Shown here in pieces: positions 55,297-64,000 of a stretch of 64,000 nucleotides of DNA (positions are counted from its first letter, which is position 1; every line of letters begins with the position of its first letter). The notes beneath the pieces were generated by a model. That model was not told the origin of the DNA and did not search any database. It worked only from the letters and a program-made list of their open reading frames with translations. The position numbers and the translations under genes were made by a program. This DNA is from Datisca glomerata (Eukaryota; Streptophyta; Magnoliopsida; Cucurbitales; Datiscaceae): assembly GCA_003255025.1 (NCBI GenBank), contig QANY01002872.1, positions 619,738 to 683,737 on the forward strand. Direction: 5' to 3'.

Positions 55297-56140
55297 GTGC
55301 TGAGAAGCACAACTAGCCCAGCTTATAGTTCAACCATCGTTACAGCAGTGTATTTTTTATGCACAAAACTCAGACTTGGAGTTGCTAAGATGTATCACGA
55401 TTTAAAGTTACATTATTGGTGGAATGGTATGAAGCGTAACATTGCTGAGTTCGTTAGTAAGTGTTTGGTGTGTCAGCAGATCAAGGCTCAAAGACAGAGA
55501 CCATCTGGGGTTTTACAACCTTTAAGTATTCCTGAATGGAAGTGGGAACATGTAACTATGGATTTTGTTTCGGGGCTACTGAGAACGGTAAAGGGTTTTA
55601 ACTCCATTTGGGTTGTGGTGAATCGTCTTACCAAGTCTGCACACTTTTTGCCTGGTAAGACTACATTTTCAGTTGAGGATTGGGCTCGGTTATTTGTTCA
55701 TGAGATTGTTAGAATTTATGGGGTTCTAGTGTCTATAGTATCATATCGGGATCCACGGTTCACGTCAAACTTTTCTACAAAAAGCTTTGGGAACACAGTT
55801 GAATTTCAATACAGATTTTCATCCGCAATCTGATGGGCAATCTGATTGAACAATTAAAACGTTAAAAGATACGATTTGAGCTTGTGTCTTGGATTTCTTT
55901 GGTAGTTGGGACGCACACTTGGCGTTCGTGGAGTTTGCTTATAATACCAGCTATCAGGTGACGATTGGTATGGCTCCATTTGAGGCACTTTATGAAAAGA
56001 TATGTCAGTCGTCGGTTCATTGGGATGAAGTTGGCGAACGAAAGCTTTTGGGCCCTGACTTGGTCCAGTCCATGAATGAAGCTATTTAGAAAATTAGAGA
56101 TAGAATGAAGACCGCTCAAGTAGGCAAAAGAGTTAGGCAT
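55297..56140 (+). pseudogene. Tekay integrase, broken
   Basis: The frame 55297-55833 carries the zinc-binding end (YWWNGMKRNIAEFVSKCLVC) and the first catalytic Asp (VTMDFVSGL), then LTKSAHFLPGK. The second Asp site reads SYRDPRFTSNF, where SDRD is usual. After a shift near 55800 the C-terminal part is at 55889-56089 (WDAHLAFVEFAYNTSYQ, then MAPFEALYEK). A stop at 56087 interrupts the link to the chromodomain part. Confidence 0.9.
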
Positions 56141-56600
56141 ATGTCAGGAGCAAGGATCTCTAATTTGAAGTGGGTGATCATGTGTTTCTCAAAGTTGCCC
56201 CATTGAAGGGTGTTATGCGTTTTGGTCACAAGGGGAAGCTGAGTCCAAGGTTTATTGGCCTGTTTGAGATTTTTGATCATATTGGTCCTTTGGCATACCG
56301 ACTCACTTTACCACCAGCTCTTTCAAGCGTTCATAATGTGTTTCACGTCTCGATGCTTCGCAAATATATGTCTTACCCAACACATGTCATTGGTTTTGAA
56401 CCTCTGCAATTTCGTGATGATCTCACTTATAAGGAGAAGCCAATCAGAGTTCTAGAGCGCATGAATCAAACTCTTCGAACAAAATGGTTCAACTAGTCAA
56501 GATTCTTTGGAGAAATCATCGGATCGAGGAAGCAATATGGGAACGAGAAGCAGAGATACGTGTCAAGTACCCAGAGTTATTCCAATAAGGTATATTCCTT
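56141..56600 (+). pseudogene. Tekay integrase C-terminal part and chromodomain, frameshifted
   Basis: GDHVFLKVAPLKGVMRFG, GKLSPRFIGLF, then VFHVSMLRKY lie in one frame (56170-56496). This ends at a stop in the chromodomain. A shift of one base at about 56480 recovers the rest of the chromodomain to a stop near 56587, with WRNHRIEEAIWERE visible. Chromodomains of this type are thought to steer integration toward heterochromatin. Confidence 0.85.
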
Positions 56601-56620
56601 TCAAGGACGAAAGGTTTTAT

Positions 56621-56630
56621 GGAGGGGAGA
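56621..56630 (+). promoter_or_regulatory. Tekay polypurine tract
   Basis: GGAGGGGAGA lies directly before the 3' LTR. Confidence 0.75.
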
Positions 56631-56631
56631 A

Positions 56632-59215
56632 TGTAATACCTATGTATTTTATAAGGGTTATTTTTGTAATTCAAACCCTCACTCACACATATGCACTCAC
56701 TTACACACTAAGTCAACCCAATTTGTTTCCCTCACACGTGTTCTCTCTCATTCATCTTCCCCAAATCTCTCTTTACTTTTATCTCAAACTTACCCACGTA
56801 ACTCCCCCTCTTTCCTCCATTTATTTTTGCAGGAAACATAACCGTTTCCTTAGTGTGTAACTCACATCTAATCTAATGCTCTTTAAATCCCTCTACTTCT
56901 CCATTTCAATTTCACGAAACCCCTCCCTTTTTAACTTTTGTTCAACCTCTTTCCCTCACTCTTCCATTTGTTCTCTTTGGCAGCCTCTCTCCCTCAATCG
57001 AACATTTGCAGCTCATTCTTTCAATTTCATCTTCTTCACCGTTCTAATTTAAGTAAGTTTATCTCCCTTATTTCTCCTATTTTATTTCTCGTTTCCTCTT
57101 CTCTCTTTGAAATTTTGGTTCTTCAATTTCAACAATTTGTAAAACTGTCACTCTCCCATCCCTGAAGGTGCACCATTGTCGTCATTCCTAGATTCAGCCC
57201 CTTGATCGTCTTCTTCAGATCGTTGCTGCCTTTGTTGTCAGTAAGCTTGTTTCTCTCTCGCTTTCTATTCCAATTTATGTGATTCTTTCTCCTTTGCATA
57301 TATCTCCCATGTTCTCTCAATTTTGTTAGCAGCCAAACAAAAATTAGAGTTTTGAAATTTGTTTTGCTAAATTGTTTTATTGAATTGTTCAGCTTAGATG
57401 TTTCGGCTTAATTCTAGAACTGTTGATCACTTTTCTTAACATTGTATTTTTGATGGATTAAGATATATGCCTCTTTATTTTAGTTTTGTTTATGTACCTT
57501 TTTTACGACTGATTTTTTTTGCAAGGCTGTATTTCTATATTGCCCTTTTGATAGTTCATCCTAGTGGGTTTTTGGTAATCAACAGAATATGTGATTTTTT
57601 TTACACAATAATAAAAGTTCTTTCTCATTGGTTCAAATTAAGTGGTTTTGTCATTTCTTTCAAACAAATAAATAAGTTCTTTTATGTGAAACAAATAGTT
57701 TTATAACTCTAGAAGCAATTGAATCAATTTTGGAGTGATTTCAATGCTTATTAGATTTCTCTAGTGTGTTTGGCTATGTATTTATTACCAATCAGTGTGT
57801 TAATTGTGACCCAAGCCATGTTTTACCCAACCCGAATCCATTCAATTGAACCCGACCGAATCGGTTCAGTTCACTCCGAACCTAGTTGAACTGGATTGAA
57901 TCACTTGATTAGTTTACACCCGGTTCAATTTCACCCTTTTTTTACCTCACTCGCCTTGCTCGTTAAATAAATAATTGTAGTTATTATATGAATGCTTAAT
58001 GATCTGGAATTTGTTAATTTCAGGTCAATAGTTGCTGAATTTAATTCGTATCGATCCAAGTAAGTGGGTTTACATAGTAATTCGATATGTTATAAGTGTA
58101 AAATATATAATGTGAAATTGTTTTATTTTATTTTAATTTTTTCTCAATCTTATGATCAAATGTTTTTTTTTTCATATCACGATGAAATTATTTACCATGA
58201 TATGCATGATGATATTTTGAGTTATTCATGTAACAGTTATGTCGCTTATGTTCATGGATAAATTATATGTTTACGCACGTACATGTAATAATGTGAATTA
58301 TGAATCTTAATTCAAGTAATGTGATAATTAAATAAGAGGTAGACTTAGTCATGTCCCTTGATTATCAAGTAACTAGACTGTTCATGTCATGTTATCAAGT
58401 TATACGGTTGGGTGTCACAATGTTCATGTTAGCATCCTTAAGGTTCAGATAACTTTAAGTGACATCACGTTTCAGGACACCCAATCTGTCATGATCACGT
58501 TCATGTTACAAGTTCAAGTTCAAGTTGTGAATCATTTCTGGTTAGGTTGTTAATCGAGGGATATGTCTAGTCAAATTATGATCAAGCAAGTGTAGGTATC
58601 ATGCAAGTATAAGTATCAGCAAGTATGAATGTGAGCACGTATAAGTACAAGATCAAGCTATATATGTTAACCATGCAATTAGTTGTGTTATTACTTGTAT
58701 TTCATGTGATTTAATAGGCAAGTGGATGTGTTAAAATAAGTTGCATGAGCTATATGTTTACATTGATGTCATGTGAAACTTATTAGTATGTAAATTTACT
58801 TACTGAGTATTTTTAATACTCACCCCTAGATGATTTTGTTGTAGGCAATGCTGAGCAACAAGAGTGAGGGAGTGCCATAGCAAGCATGACTATAATTTTT
58901 ATGTTAAATTATAACGTTATGACTTCATTCATTTTCAGTTATTTCAGAGATTTATGAAAATTCATGTTTAACTTTCATGTTTTATGGATTTTTCATGTTC
59001 GACCTTTATTACAGTTTAATGAATCGTTTATTTTAAATTATTGATTAACATTCTCTTAAAATAATTTTATGCTTCCGCTATTTAACGTTAAGAATTAGGT
59101 AAAAATTAGGATTTTCAATTTAGAAATTTTTCTCAAATCAGGATTTTAATTGAATTGGGATTTTCAAATTGTGAAATTACAAGCACGATTAACCCTTGGG
59201 ATTTGGGGTGTTACA
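56632..59215 (+). repeat. Tekay 3' LTR, complete
   Basis: Starts TGTAATACC and ends GGGTGTTACA, 2584 bp. It contains a pyrimidine-rich stretch (56690-57290) and the conserved hairpin at 58804-58822. The homologous copy is at 1-2121. Open frames inside it are not genes. Confidence 0.92.
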
Positions 59216-59645
59216 ATTTGCCTCACAATGAGGTTATAAAACTCTTAGTCACAGGATTTACAAGAATGCTTCATTCCTGCTGGGAAAAATATCTCACCTA
59301 AGAATTCAAAAATGTCATTCTTATGGTAGTAAAGATTGACGTTGAAGGAACTTGAATTTTTGAAGATGAACTAGAAACAATGCATGATGTTATTAATACA
59401 CTCTTTTATACAATAATTGAACACTTTATTGGGATGCCAAGTAAAATTACTTCACGTATTCATGACCAATTGACCAATATTAGATGTCCTACCCTAAGTG
59501 ATTTTGACTGGTACAAAACATCTTTTTGTCCAGAGTCATGGCTAGGGATGATAGTAATCAACCTTTCCATAAAGAAAAATTCATAAATGGCTTACCGAAT
59601 TTGTTTGCCCATAAAATTAGAACCGTCTTGATGACCTAGGAAACA
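59216..59645 (+). pseudogene. Capsid-like fragment of pararetrovirus type
   Basis: Starts immediately after the Tekay LTR with LPHNEVIKLLVTGF, matching the 50387-50800 fragment, then broken frames. The open frame 59380-59586 has FIGMPSKITSRIHDQL and TLSDFDWYKTSF. It is interrupted by stops, so only a relic. The insertion separates it from the MDQRK block, with loss of what lay between. Confidence 0.5.
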
Positions 59646-59649
59646 TAGA

Positions 59650-62281
59650 CTACAGTAGTCTCACCTCTGGTACCACCATCACAAAACATATATATACATA
59701 CCACAAGTCAAATTTTTTCTCATATTCTTCCGTCTTTTCATCAAAGGGTTTGAATTGTTCTATCCGACGTTGTTTTCTTGCTGGATCTTTCCATGGAGAC
59801 TTGAAATACTGGGAGGGAAAGTGATTTCTCTTTCCCAACTCCCCAAACACCTCTACAACGTCAGATTCTGAAATAGACTTGTCCACTTCTAAGTCATCCC
59901 TCTGAGAATGTTTCTCTACCACCTCTATCCCACCCTTCTCAATAGGCATCTCAACATTTTTTTCTACAATGGGCTCATGTGTGGTAGACGTTTCCAATAA
60001 AGAATCAACCCCCTCTATAGGTAGATCTTGCTCTTTCTCAATAGTGGATTGTTCCTCTTCATTGATTGTCTCTTTCAATAATTCGGTATCGTACAGTTGA
60101 ACAATTTGAGAAATGATGTTGGATGTGTTATCATCAGTATCTTCCAAAATTTCCCCCTTAGTACCATCCAAATTTTCCCCCTCACTACCATCCAACTTTT
60201 CTTCATGTCCAACACCCATCTTGCCAAAATTGTTGTGATCATCCTTAACAGGTTGGTCAAAAGAATGTACATAAAATTTTCTTGCCAAATTGGGGATCTC
60301 ACTTGGTGATCAATAAGGACTTATAGTTGACCTACAATGACTTTTAATTCCTGCTTAATATCAGCAGGTTATTTTTTCAGTATCGTTGAGTCAACCTTCA
60401 GTTCCTTAATATTAGAAGCCATGATGTCCAGCTTCTTTTTTATCTCATGCATGAAAGCATGGACATCATCCTCCCCACTATCAGCAACAACCCCAAAAGC
60501 AGTATACTCTAACAGTGGAACTTCTTCAACCATAGTTCCACTTTCAAGCAAAAGACTCATCAAGTCCACCTCTTCCTCAGCAATAACCCCAACTTTATGA
60601 ACTTCTACAAAATTCTTCCAGAATGGTTGTCGCTCTTCTTGGTCAGTTGGGTTCAATGCCAAAAGAACCTTTAACCATAAATTATCACAAAAAACATGTC
60701 ATTATTTGTTGAAAGATGCAGATATAAAGTAAGTTTCATGATTTATTTACACAAAAAAGCACTTGAGCCCTTCAAGTAGTCACTTTATCTGTTTTTCAGA
60801 AACAAATGGCTACTTGAAGGGTTCAAGTACACATACTACTACTTGAATCTCTAAAGTAGTCAACAAATCACTACTTGAAAGGTTCAAGTTAGATATAACT
60901 ACTTGAACCCTTTAAGTAGTGAACAAATGACTGCTTGAAGGGTTCAAGTAGTCAGATACAACTACTTGAACCCTTCAAGTAGTTACATGTTTTGATTTTC
61001 AGAATCAAAATCACTTTAACCCTTCAAGTAGTTATTCGTTTTGACTATTTGAAGGGTTTAAGTAGTCATTACAACTACTTGAACCCTTCAAGTAGTGAAC
61101 AAATGACTACTTGAAGGGTTTAAGTAGTCAGATACAACAACTTGAATCCTTCAAATAGTTACATGTTTTGACTTCCAAAATCAAAATTAGTTCTTGAAGG
61201 GTTCAAGATGTCAGATTCAACTACTTGAACCCTTCAAGTAGTTACATGCTTCAACTACCAGAATCGAAATCACTACTTGAAGGGTTCAAGTAGTCATATA
61301 CAACTACTTGACTTGCCACTACAAAAATAATAAAACAAGAAAATCAAGTGTCCTTACCAATTTACTAGAAAAATATCCTTCTGCACTTGTTCATGCGACA
61401 TAATGGTGTTAGTCATTTAGTTAAGTAATCCTGAAAAAGAATTAGTAACCTTTTTCGCATACAGATTTCCAATTGTGGGGATGGCCTCATATGCCTAAAC
61501 CTGTATAAATCAATAATAATTATTCTCCACTAATTTGGAAGCATAAAATAGAAGAGGGGAATGAAGATACCTGAAAAGCATATTAGAAACACCGCAATGC
61601 GTGTGTATACTCAGTAATTTTTTCCTAACCTTCTTCCTTTTCTTTTTCTGACGTCCACCCTTCCTCATCATTAACTTCTTTGGGAAGGGAATTTTTCAAA
61701 GCCCGTATGGTCCTTCCAAAGCATACCTCTCCCCATGGGCAGCTATTGAAATCATCTAGATTATCAACTAGTATTTCCCACCTATTCTCAATCTTGTTCC
61801 TCTCTCCTTCCTGAGAAAAACATGCTCCAATAAATAAAGTAGCCCTAACTTCACATCAACACCATCTTCATCACCTCCGCTGCCAATAAAACTTCTTCCA
61901 ACCACTTGTTGTTGATTATGTCATCACGGTTGAAGTATTGATCCTTAATCCTATTAAGGGAAGCCTTGTCATATGTCCCAAGGTCAGAAGGTCAGGGGGA
62001 GTGCCACAGTGAAGGACGGTAATCAAATCAAATTCTCTATTGGAGAACCTTATTGCTTTTGTAGCTATGAGAAAATACAATCTCATTTTTAGCAGTGAAA
62101 TCCTTTTGCATAGCTTCTCTCAGAAGCATGTGATGACCAAAACATGTCTTCCTAAATAGAATATTCTAAGATTCAATGAGCTTTACATTCAGTTTTGTAA
62201 TAGCATTTAGGCTAGAGAGGAAGTTCACTTTTCCAGAGATGTTGATATGAAGATTGGATTCAACTGAATTTTTGGAGCCAT
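59650..62281 (-). pseudogene. DUF1985-type gene (Ulp1/MULE-associated family), broken
   Basis: Read on the minus strand. An ATG at 62281 begins MAPKIQLNPIF. The next part contains LFRKTCFGHHMLL and LGTYDKASLNRIKDQYFNRDD, then PWGEVCFGRTIRALKNSLPK (about 61740-61680). After an intron (61570-61500) comes the AYEAIPTIGNLYAKKVTNSF part. A second intron (about 61345-60672) holds palindrome array 1. Later exons include 60662-60369 and the acidic 60288-59650. The layout fits plant DUF1985 proteins that usually continue into a Ulp1-type cysteine protease, absent here. Stops near 62160, 62040 and 61850 show decay. The family is linked to Mutator-like elements. Confidence 0.7.
60755..61318. repeat. Palindrome array 1
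   Basis: About 16 copies of a 23-bp near-palindrome, ACTACTTGAA-CCC-TTCAAGTAGT or its GGG form. They alternate in orientation and are spaced 25-55 bp apart. Pairs form larger inverted repeats. They fill an intron of the DUF1985-type pseudogene. The left flank GATATAAAGTAAGTTTCATG recurs at array 2. Confidence 0.9.
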
Positions 62282-62334
62282 ATCTGTTGAATGATGTTGA
62301 TATAAAGTAAGTATCATCCTTTATTTATAAACAT

Positions 62335-62885
62335 AAAAGCACTTGAACTCTTCAAGTAGTGAACCAGTGACTACTTGAAGGGTTCAAGTTGTCAAATACA
62401 ATTACTTGGACCCTTCAAGTAGTGACTTGTTCTGATTTCTAGAAATAAATCATTATTTGAAGGGTTCAAGTAATTAGATACAACTACTTGAACCCTTCAA
62501 GTAGTTACTTGTTCAGAATTCCAGAATCAAAATCACTACTTTGAGGGTTTAAGTAGTTAGATACACTACTTGAACCCTTCAAGTAGTGATTTGTTTTGAC
62601 TTTCAGATTAAAAAATCACTACTTGAAGGGTTCAAGTAGTCATATACACTTCTTGAACACTTCAAGTAATCACTTTTTTTTTACTTTCAGCGTAAAAAAT
62701 CACTACTTGAAGGGTTCAAGTAGTTAGATACCCAACGTGAACCCTTCTAGGGTTTAGATTGTCCTTCCAGAATCAAAAGGACTACTTAAAGTTTTCAAGC
62801 AGTGAGATATTGTTTTCAAATTGACTACTTGAAAGGTTCAAGTAGTTCTACATAGCTAATTGAACCCTTCAAGTAGGCAATATAT
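62335..62885. repeat. Palindrome array 2
   Basis: About 14 copies of the same palindrome as array 1, more diverged at the right end. It lies upstream of the DUF1985-type ATG, where a 5' intron or leader would be. The left flank GATATAAAGTAAGTATCATC (62299 on) matches array 1's, so the two arrays derive from one source. Confidence 0.9.
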
Positions 62886-63639
62886 TCAAATGGTTATCAC
62901 ATTCATTCTATCAAAAATATTAACCAATCGAGACATGCAGACAGTTATAATCATCAAGAGGGACAATCTAAACCCTAGAATATTTTCACCCAACCCCAGA
63001 ACTGAAAAAGTCTAGTAAGAAGTACAAAAGAAAAAGTTATAACTCTAATTCCATTTCTGCGTCCAAAAATAAAATAATGTGTAATTGAGTTTGTCTGTAG
63101 GTGGGTGTCATGCCTGGATATCGTGGCGGAGTACTCTGGAAACAAACGAAGAAGAAGAAGACGACATGCAATGACTGTCTTGCCGAAGAAGAAGCAGAAG
63201 AGACGTGAGAAGAGAGAGCACATATGTGAATGGAGATGAAGAGGAAGAAGAGAGCAAATGGCCGTAAAAAGAAGAAAGAAAAACAAAAGAAACGCGAAGA
63301 AGGATTGTGAAGCAAGTAAGCGTCTTTTCCTACTTGATGGTAACTGCCTTGGGCAGTGTGTGAATAGTGAAATTTGTTTGATTTAGTGGGCTAGAGGTAT
63401 AAATTTCTGAGTTTTTAAAAACCGGGTATCAAAATCCTTAAGGAAAATGAAAAATGTATATTTATCCAAATAACCCTTCTTATTTTTTGAAGTCCCGCTT
63501 TTGTTTTTTTGCAATTTAACAACTTTTTTTATACTGTTCAAATAAAATCTCGTTATTTCACTTATTTTATAGGAGAACACAACGAACCCAATATTTAAAA
63601 GCTCTAGAATCTCACATTTGTCATAGTGGCACTTAACCA
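62886..63639. other. Non-coding, purine-rich leader-like tract
   Basis: An AAGAAGAAG-type purine-rich run at 63147-63300 would be pyrimidine-rich on the minus strand, suggesting a 5' leader of the DUF1985-type gene. Open frames on the minus strand (62975-63315) are Phe/Ser-rich shadows of this run. Nothing else is seen. Confidence 0.4.
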
Positions 63640-64000
63640 TAACATCCTTAAGCTTATCACTAAAGAACTACCTATCATCGCTAAACAACCTTTTACCGAC
63701 AACATGTACAATCCGTCGCCAAAAGCCTTCACTATTTGTTATTGACAAAGTTCATTGTCGGTGAAGAGTTCCCACAAGAACTTTTTCATGGTGCCTTCTT
63801 TAGTCGTGGCTAAATATCTAACCTTCAACGACGACTAAAAGAATTCACTATAGAAACTTATGTTTACCGACAAAAAGTGTATTGTCGATAAAACTTTAAC
63901 CGATGAAACATATTTAATGATTTGAACTGTTAAATATCGCAAATTAATCCATATTTTACCATTAAATATCTAACACCATAGATGATTTTAACCGATGAAA
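63640..64000. mobile_element. Partial DNA-transposon-like sequence running off the window
   Basis: Short inverted motifs CCGACAA and TTGTCGG recur (63698, 63754, 63870, 63883), with repeated TAACCGATGAAA (63898, 63988) and ATCGCTAAA/TCGTGGCTAAA phrases. This resembles the subterminal repeats of plant CACTA or Mutator-like elements. No end is visible. Confidence 0.35.

Larger units (their letters stand above)
53017..59215 (+). mobile_element. Tekay/Del chromovirus (Ty3/gypsy), 5'-truncated
   Basis: This retains the end of gag, protease, reverse transcriptase, RNase H, integrase, chromodomain and the complete 3' LTR. The 5' LTR, primer site and most of gag are missing. The left boundary is fused to the viral-like inverted repeat at about 53016, and the right LTR abuts a capsid-like fragment. 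A C-terminal chromodomain marks it as a chromovirus; its sequence and the 2.6-kb LTR fit Tekay/Del. All coding parts contain stops or shifts. Confidence 0.9.

Noticed and set aside
60755..61318. CRISPR-like array
   Set aside because: Repeats are palindromes in alternating orientation with irregular, related spacers in a plant intron, with no cas genes.
62975..63315. Minus-strand Phe/Ser-rich frames that look like membrane proteins
   Set aside because: They arise from the purine-rich run on the plus strand. The hydrophobicity is compositional.

Overview
This window is nuclear DNA from a flowering plant, most likely a eudicot. The evidence is AT-rich intergenic sequence, nested plant LTR retrotransposons, a FAR1/MULE-type gene relic, a DUF1985-type gene relic, organelle-derived DNA, and a Pescadillo gene fragment with plant-style introns. 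I see no convincing intact host gene. Almost everything recognisable is a mobile element or a decayed gene carried or broken by one. The species cannot be fixed from the sequence.

Layout. 1-2121 is the 3' part of a Tekay/Del-type LTR, related to the complete LTR at 56632-59215. 2122-3057 holds a tRNA-related SINE-like piece and an LTR-like stretch. 3058-23217 is a complete but dead Tat/Ogre-lineage Ty3/gypsy element with 2.3-kb LTRs, target duplication ATTGT, an Arg-tRNA-type primer site, an extra ORF1, gag, protease, G-patch, RT, two RNase H regions, integrase and a 3' minisatellite. Its 3' LTR is split by a complete Ty1/copia element (18383-22922, target duplication AAATG, 233-bp LTRs). 23990-28020 is a much older copia relic carrying a SINE-like insertion. 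It is followed by an organellar DNA insertion (about 28025-29350) containing a degenerate chloroplast-type trnP.

30355-33031 is a non-autonomous Mutator-like element (9-bp duplication TTTTGAAAA) filled with a GC-rich GACCC/GGGTC array. 33452-38881 is a non-autonomous CACTA element (3-bp duplication TCT) that has captured a multi-exon fragment of the ribosome-biogenesis gene PESCADILLO. 41382-44140 is a FAR1-related pseudogene. 44600-53016 is a scrambled cluster of pararetrovirus-like (Caulimoviridae-type) relics. It includes a leader repeated three times, once inverted, and a head-to-head inverted repeat with arms of about 0.8 kb and a very short loop. That hairpin abuts a 5'-truncated Tekay chromovirus (53017-59215), followed by another capsid-like fragment.

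59650-62281 is a decayed DUF1985-type gene on the minus strand. An intron and its upstream leader are packed with about 30 copies of a short palindrome based on ACTACTTGAA...TTCAAGTAGT. The last 360 bases look like part of another transposon running off the window.

The features most worth follow-up are the Pescadillo-carrying CACTA element, the viral-like hairpin, and the palindrome arrays. All three could give structured RNA if transcribed, but transcription cannot be judged from sequence.
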